From Candidatus Avidesulfovibrio excrementigallinarum (GTDB lineage: Bacteria > Desulfobacterota > Desulfovibrionia > Desulfovibrionales > Desulfovibrionaceae): DNA of 64,000 nt. The notes under the pieces were generated by a model, which saw only the letters and a list, made by a program, of their open reading frames with translations, made no database searches and had not been told where the DNA came from. The stretch lies in contig DVMI01000002.1 of the NCBI GenBank assembly GCA_018715085.1, positions 1 to 64,000 on the forward strand, read 5' to 3'. The position numbers and the translations under genes are program-made. Below are positions 58,910-64,000 of this stretch, in pieces (within the stretch, counting starts at the first letter, position 1; each line of letters opens with the position of its first letter).

Positions 58910-59824
58910 ATGCGCGAGCTGACCGAACGGGTTGAGGCGTTCTTGCAGAACTGTCTGCGTGATCTGGAAATGCCGGAGCGCCTGCGTGAGGCCATGAACT
59001 ACAGTTTGCTTGCCGGAGGCAAGCGCCTGCGCCCCGTGTTGTGCCTGCTGTGTGCTGGGGTGGTCGCCCCGGAGACGGAGCGCGAGACAGTACAGGCAAA
59101 AACCATGCCGTTTGCCGCAGGGCTTGAAATGATCCATACCTATTCGCTCATTCATGACGATTTGCCGGCCATGGACGACGACGATCTGCGCCGTGGCCGT
59201 CCTTCCTGCCACAAGGCGTTTGATGAAGCTACGGCCATCCTTGCCGGTGATGCGCTGCTTACGGATGCGTTTGCGTTCATGTGTGAAGCAGGACTGTCCG
59301 GAGGACTTGCTGCGGATCGCGTGCTGCGGGCTGTTTCGGTTGTTGCCGCCGGGGCCGGCGGGCGCGGCATGGTGGGCGGGCAGGTGCTCGACATGGCCTG
59401 CACAGGGCTGGGCAGCGCACCGGTCAAGGGGGATCCTGCGCTCCTTTCCCAGCTTACAGCCATGCAGGCGCTCAAAACCGGCGCTCTGTTTTGCGCGGCG
59501 TGCGTCAGCGGCGGCATTTTGGGGGGTGGCAGCAAGGAGCAGCTCGCGGCACTGCGCACCTATGCCGAAGGGCTGGGGGCGGCCTTTCAGATTGTGGACG
59601 ACATCCTCGACGTCACGCAGGATTCCTCCACACTGGGCAAGCCTGCAGGGAGCGATGCCGAACAGGGCAAGCTGACCTGGCCTGCGCTGACGTCGCTGGA
59701 AGCCAGCCGCGAGCGGGCCGCGGTGGAAGCCGGCAAGGCTGTTGATGCGCTGGCGTCGTTTTCCGGAAAGGAGGCCGATACGCTGCGCGGGCTTGCAACG
59801 AAGCTTTTGCACAGAGTTGCCTAA
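58910..59824 (+). CDS. ispA: Polyprenyl (farnesyl/geranylgeranyl) diphosphate synthase
   Basis: GGKRLRPVLCLL, LIHDDLPAMDDDDLRRG, FQIVDDILDVT. Confidence 0.93.
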   Translation: MRELTERVEAFLQNCLRDLEMPERLREAMNYSLLAGGKRLRPVLCLLCAGVVAPETERETVQAKTMPFAAGLEMIHTYSLIHDDLPAMDDDDLRRGRPSCHKAFDEATAILAGDALLTDAFAFMCEAGLSGGLAADRVLRAVSVVAAGAGGRGMVGGQVLDMACTGLGSAPVKGDPALLSQLTAMQALKTGALFCAACVSGGILGGGSKEQLAALRTYAEGLGAAFQIVDDILDVTQDSSTLGKPAGSDAEQGKLTWPALTSLEASRERAAVEAGKAVDALASFSGKEADTLRGLATKLLHRVA

Positions 59825-59833
59825 GGCACACTG

Positions 59834-59866
59834 AAACGCCGCCCTTGGTGCGGCGGACGGCGTTTT
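59834..59866 (+). terminator. Terminator-like hairpin downstream of ispA
   Basis: AAACGCCG...CGGCGTTT with T4. Confidence 0.7.
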
Positions 59867-60210
59867 AAAGGCACCCGGGCGTGGGGAGCAGCATGCGCGT
59901 TTCGATTTGAACTGCCGGTTGTTGACGGGCGCTGTTCTTAAGCGGCGTGCGCCGGCAGGCACGTTCACGGCCGGTGCATGGCAACAGAGAACGGCTTGTC
60001 GTGTCCGGCAGGATACCGACACAGGCCGTGGGCGAATACGAACCTGCACTACGGGCATGAAGAACGGAAGGCACAGAGAGCAGAATGGGGGATGTACAGC
60101 ATGGGGGTTCTGTCATGGCGCCGGATGGATGGACTTGCCGTGCGTTGCCAGCGAAATGAAATAGGCGTATACGAGTTCGTTATGCTTGTTTTGGAAAAAG
60201 GTAAGGCGTC

Positions 60211-62190
60211 ATGAGCGAGTCCACTCCAGCATCCCTTTTATCCCGCATCAGACGGCCATCTGACGTGGCCGGCTTGAGTTCAGGAGAAAAAGTGCAGCTT
60301 GCCCAGGAGCTGCGTGACACAATCATCAGAACGGTCTCTGCCAACGGGGGCCATCTTGCGCCCTCGCTGGGCGTGGTGGAACTGACGCTGGCGTTGCTGT
60401 CGGTGTTTGATCCTCGTCATGATCGCCTGGTGTGGGATGTGGGGCATCAGGCATACGCTTGGAAACTGCTGACAGGCCGGGCTGCACAGTTCGGCACGCT
60501 GCGCCGCCTGGGAGGGCTGAGCGGTTTTCCGCGCCGGGAAGAAAGCGAGTATGATCATTTTGGCGTCGGCCATTCTTCCACGTCCATTTCGGCGGCGCTG
60601 GGCATGGCCATGGCCCGGGATCTTTCGCCGGATCCGGTTGTGCGGGCCAGCCATGTGCTGGCTGTCATTGGCGATGGCGCCCTGACGGCAGGCATGGCCT
60701 TTGAGGGGCTTAACCAGGCCGGGGCCATGGGGCGGCGGCTGATTGTGGTCTTGAACGATAACGAAATGTCCATTTCGCGCAACGTCGGGGCCTTGTCGCT
60801 GTTTTTGAGCCGCAACATGGAGCGGGGCTGGGCGCGGCGTTTGCGGCGCGAAGTCAAGGACTGGCTGCGTTCGATCCCCGGCATTGGCGAAGAGATGGCC
60901 GAATACGCCCATCGGACGCACCGCAGCCTGAAAACGGCCTTTACTCCCGGCATGTTGTTTGAGGCTTTTCGCTTCAATTATATCGGGCCTGTCAACGGGC
61001 ACGACATTGAAGAGCTTGAAAAGCACCTGCGCATGGCGGCTTCCATCGACGATCAGCCTGTATTGCTGCATGTACTGACCAAAAAAGGCCGTGGCTATCT
61101 GCATGCTGAAGCCGATCCTGCCCGTTTTCACGGCCTTGGACGCTTTGATTTGCAGAGTGGCGAGCCGTTGCCGGGCAAGCCGTCCGCCGGTCCTGCCTGG
61201 ACTGACGTATTTGGCCGCACGCTTTGCGAACTGGCCGAGCGTGACAGGCGCGTGGTGGCCATTACCGCCGCCATGGCCGCAGGCACGGGAACGGCCGGCA
61301 TACGGCAACGCTTTCCTGAACGTTTTGTCGACGTAGGTATTTGTGAACAGCACGCCATCACGTTTGCTGCCGGTTTGGCCACACAGGGACTGCGGCCGTT
61401 TGTGGCGCTGTATTCGACCTTTGCGCAGCGGGCGTATGATCAGATTGAACATGACGTTTGCCTGCAAAATTTTCCGGTGACGCTGTGTCTTGACCGGGCC
61501 GGACTTGTCGGAGAGGACGGTTCAACACACCATGGCGTTTTTGATATCGCCTTTCTGCGGCATATCCCTAATATGACACTTGTGGCGCCGCGTAACGGTG
61601 CGGAACTTGAGCGCATTTTGCACATGGCGCTGAACTGGAACGGCCCCCTGTCCATCAGGTATCCTCGAGGCAAGGGCCCCGCTGTGGTTCTGTCGGAAGA
61701 AGGCGTCTCCCCCCAGCCCCATGCGCTGGCAGAGGGGGATGTGCTGTACGGTTCCGCGCAAGGCGGCGACGTGCTGCTTCTTGCCGTGGGCAGCATGGTC
61801 CAGCCGGCGCTGGAAGCCGCCGAGGCCCTGGGGCAGGAGGGGATCCAGGTGACGGTTTTTGACCCGTGGTGGATCAAGCCGCTTCCCGAAAAACAACTGC
61901 TTGATCTGGCTTCTCGTTTCCCCCTGCTGGTGACGGTGGAAGAAGGCGTGCTGGCCGGAGGCTTTGGGTCGGCCGTGGAAGAGGTGCTGGATGCTCATGA
62001 CGTGCTGCAGGGCCGCCGTCTGCGGCGTATCGGTATCCCTGACAGTTTTGTTGAGCATGGGGCGCAGGATGAATTGCGCCACTTGAGCGGGCTTGACGCG
62101 GAGGGCATTGCCCGCGTGATCCGCGATCTGCACAGCATGCCTGCGCCTGGTCAGAGTACTGAGACACCGTCTTTGCACGCGGGCGATTGA
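60211..62190 (+). CDS. dxs: 1-deoxy-D-xylulose-5-phosphate synthase
   Basis: ANGGHLAPSLGVVELTLAL, GDGALTAGMAFEGLN, DVGICEQHAITFAAGLA. Confidence 0.97.
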   Translation: MSESTPASLLSRIRRPSDVAGLSSGEKVQLAQELRDTIIRTVSANGGHLAPSLGVVELTLALLSVFDPRHDRLVWDVGHQAYAWKLLTGRAAQFGTLRRLGGLSGFPRREESEYDHFGVGHSSTSISAALGMAMARDLSPDPVVRASHVLAVIGDGALTAGMAFEGLNQAGAMGRRLIVVLNDNEMSISRNVGALSLFLSRNMERGWARRLRREVKDWLRSIPGIGEEMAEYAHRTHRSLKTAFTPGMLFEAFRFNYIGPVNGHDIEELEKHLRMAASIDDQPVLLHVLTKKGRGYLHAEADPARFHGLGRFDLQSGEPLPGKPSAGPAWTDVFGRTLCELAERDRRVVAITAAMAAGTGTAGIRQRFPERFVDVGICEQHAITFAAGLATQGLRPFVALYSTFAQRAYDQIEHDVCLQNFPVTLCLDRAGLVGEDGSTHHGVFDIAFLRHIPNMTLVAPRNGAELERILHMALNWNGPLSIRYPRGKGPAVVLSEEGVSPQPHALAEGDVLYGSAQGGDVLLLAVGSMVQPALEAAEALGQEGIQVTVFDPWWIKPLPEKQLLDLASRFPLLVTVEEGVLAGGFGSAVEEVLDAHDVLQGRRLRRIGIPDSFVEHGAQDELRHLSGLDAEGIARVIRDLHSMPAPGQSTETPSLHAGD

Positions 62191-62939
62191 TCTTCTGGAT
62201 TTTCCCGTGACCAATCGGGGACGCTGCCTTCCACGGACATGTTGAGAACTGCGTTTCTGCAATGTTCTGCCGCCCCTGCACGTCATGCCCATGAGAGCAT
62301 GTACGGTGGAGCGGCCCTTTTACCGGCAATGTCCGCGCGGTGTGCGCGTTGAACGCGTTCACGCGGCAGGACGGCGTCCGACTGCACGGGGGGGCGGTTG
62401 GGCGCCTGCCGGTTTGAATCCGGTTTGCGGGAGGGGAACGCCGTTCTGGCGAGTGGCAAGCCTGGGGGCGCGTTTTTCAAAGCGGGAGAAAGCGTGTTGC
62501 GCCCGCGCGCAGGAAAGGACGCCGTTGAAAAGGGCAGAGCAAGCCGCGACAGCGCGTTTTGCGTGCGAGTGTGCCATGCGTGAGGTGCCAGACTGCTGCC
62601 GTGCACGGCGATTGCCCGATATTGCCGGAGAGGACGGATGTTTTTGGGGGAATATGCGTTTTGGGCGTTGCAGCCGCGCTTACACAACCGCCTCAAAAAA
62701 GAAAGACAAGAGCAGGTAGGGAACGGCTCGACGCCGCGGATGTCTTTTAGGGCGGCATGTCCCGCTTGATGCGCGACGCACGGCGTTGGCCTTGGATTTA
62801 GGGCAGTTCAACGGGTTTCATGCAACGAACGGCGCGCATTGGCGGGGCTGGACGTGTCGGCTCTGGGGGGGGCCATGTCCGTGTTGCCTTGGTGTTGTGA
62901 CGGACGACTGCAACAAGCCGCGAGGGGGTACAGCTCGTT

Positions 62940-63680
62940 ATGCTCTGGCGTCTTTCCACCTGTCATCCAGAACTGTTTCCTGATCCTGAGCTGGCAGAGC
63001 CTTCAGGGCTTTTGGCCGTGGGTGGCGATTTGACGCCGCACCGGCTGGTAGTGGCGTACTGCTCGGGAATTTTCCCCTGGTACAATGTCGATTCTCCCAT
63101 TTTATGGTGGTCGCCGGATCCGCGTTGCGTCATCGAACCTTCAACGTGGAAGCCGCCGTCACGGCTCGCGCGCACGTTACGAAGCGGCCGGTTTCGTGTG
63201 ACGCGCGACACATGCTTTGCAAGAGTTATCCGGCGTTGTGCGTCAATCCGGAGGGTTGACGCTGAAGGCCATGTTGTTGGCGGTACATGGCTTGTGCCGG
63301 AAATGATAGTGGCCTATGAACGCCTCCACGACATGGGGCTTGCGCATTCTGTAGAAGCCTGGGTCGAGGAGGGAGGAGAACAGATTCTGGCCGGCGGCCT
63401 GTATGGCGTGGAGCTTGGGAAGGTTTTTTTTGGTGAATCGATGTTTCACGAACGCCCGGACGGATCCAAGGCTGCGCTGGCAGAGCTTGTGACGGATCTT
63501 GCCGAGCGTGGAATCGGCCTGTTGGACTGCCAGATGCCTACGCCGCACCTCATGCGCATGGGAGCCCGCCTGCTCGATCGCCGGGAATTTCTGGCGCGCG
63601 TGCGGGAGGGCACCCGTGAGATTAGAAGAAGTATTTGGCTATCAGCGAACAGAACATCAGCGTCACAGAAACCAGCATGA
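62940..63680 (+). CDS. aat: Leucyl/phenylalanyl-tRNA--protein transferase
   Basis: GLLAVGGDLTPHRLVVAYCSGIFPWYN, WWSPDPRCVI, GGLYGVELGKVFFGESMFH, LLDCQMPTPHL. Confidence 0.95.
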   Translation: MLWRLSTCHPELFPDPELAEPSGLLAVGGDLTPHRLVVAYCSGIFPWYNVDSPILWWSPDPRCVIEPSTWKPPSRLARTLRSGRFRVTRDTCFARVIRRCASIRRVDAEGHVVGGTWLVPEMIVAYERLHDMGLAHSVEAWVEEGGEQILAGGLYGVELGKVFFGESMFHERPDGSKAALAELVTDLAERGIGLLDCQMPTPHLMRMGARLLDRREFLARVREGTREIRRSIWLSANRTSASQKPA

Positions 63681-64000
63681 ACACGCGCACGATGCGCGAT
63701 CCCTTGAGCATGGCCAGGCGGCTTCCTACAACATTGCCCAGCATTTCCGTCACAGCCATGGGAATGGCATAGAAAAACAGGACCTGCCCGTTGAGCAGAA
63801 AAACGCAGGTAGAGCTGAGGCAGGAAACCGTGCTTGTGACCTTGCTGAGCGCGTTGGCGTGCACAAGGTCAAGCCGTACAAAGAGATGCAGGCCCAGAAT
63901 GAGGAAGGTCGCGCCGGCAGCGCCAAAGGCCCCGTCGTAAATGCCCACGATGAAGCAGGTGAGGGGCAAGATGATCCAAAAGCGCCTTCCCGACGGAATG
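63622..64000 (-). CDS. TSUP (TauE/SafE) family membrane permease, N-terminus beyond window
   Basis: Open frame to window edge; GIYDGAFGAAGATFLILGLHLF typical of TSUP C-terminal half. Confidence 0.85.
   Translation of the reverse strand, partial: IPSGRRFWIILPLTCFIVGIYDGAFGAAGATFLILGLHLFVRLDLVHANALSKVTSTVSCLSSTCVFLLNGQVLFFYAIPMAVTEMLGNVVGSRLAMLKGSRIVRVFMLVSVTLMFCSLIAKYFF

Noticed and set aside
1-64000. Search for transposases, toxin-antitoxin, restriction-modification, retron or anti-phage islands
   Set aside because: No ORF showed recognisable motifs for these; apart from the CRISPR array end, the window reads as core metabolism.

Overview
The gene content suggests a GC-rich bacterial chromosome segment, probably Desulfovibrionaceae. 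That placement is inferred from the siroheme-dependent heme route genes ahbC-hemB-ahbD, nikR, folE2 and a stand-alone IMP cyclohydrolase. The left edge holds the leader-distal end of a type I-F-like CRISPR array; its cas genes lie outside the window. Most of the rest is housekeeping: fabD, glpX, mnmA, hom, mutL, secDF/yajC, ispH, mfd, hldE-type kinase/hldD, rlmD-like, ispA, dxs, aat and one tRNA-Leu(GAG). My CDS calls cover roughly 77% of the window by hand sum, so many 400-1000 bp gaps remain. The best leads are: (1) a putative 2-hydroxyacid utilisation locus at 8754-17458, with a PrpR-type sigma54 activator, FAD and Fe-S dehydrogenase subunits, a DASS carrier and a divergent Lar_N-type protein, plus a candidate sigma54 promoter and upstream inverted repeat; (2) two terminator hairpins ending about 20 nt before the start codons of lysO-like and IMP-cyclohydrolase genes, which look like leader attenuators; (3) a CDF transporter with three tandem dimerisation-like domains; (4) a nikR-folE2-ogt-methyltransferase operon; (5) small or orphan proteins. 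No clearly novel defence or mobile system was found. All calls come from reading the sequence and the ORF track; no database search was run.
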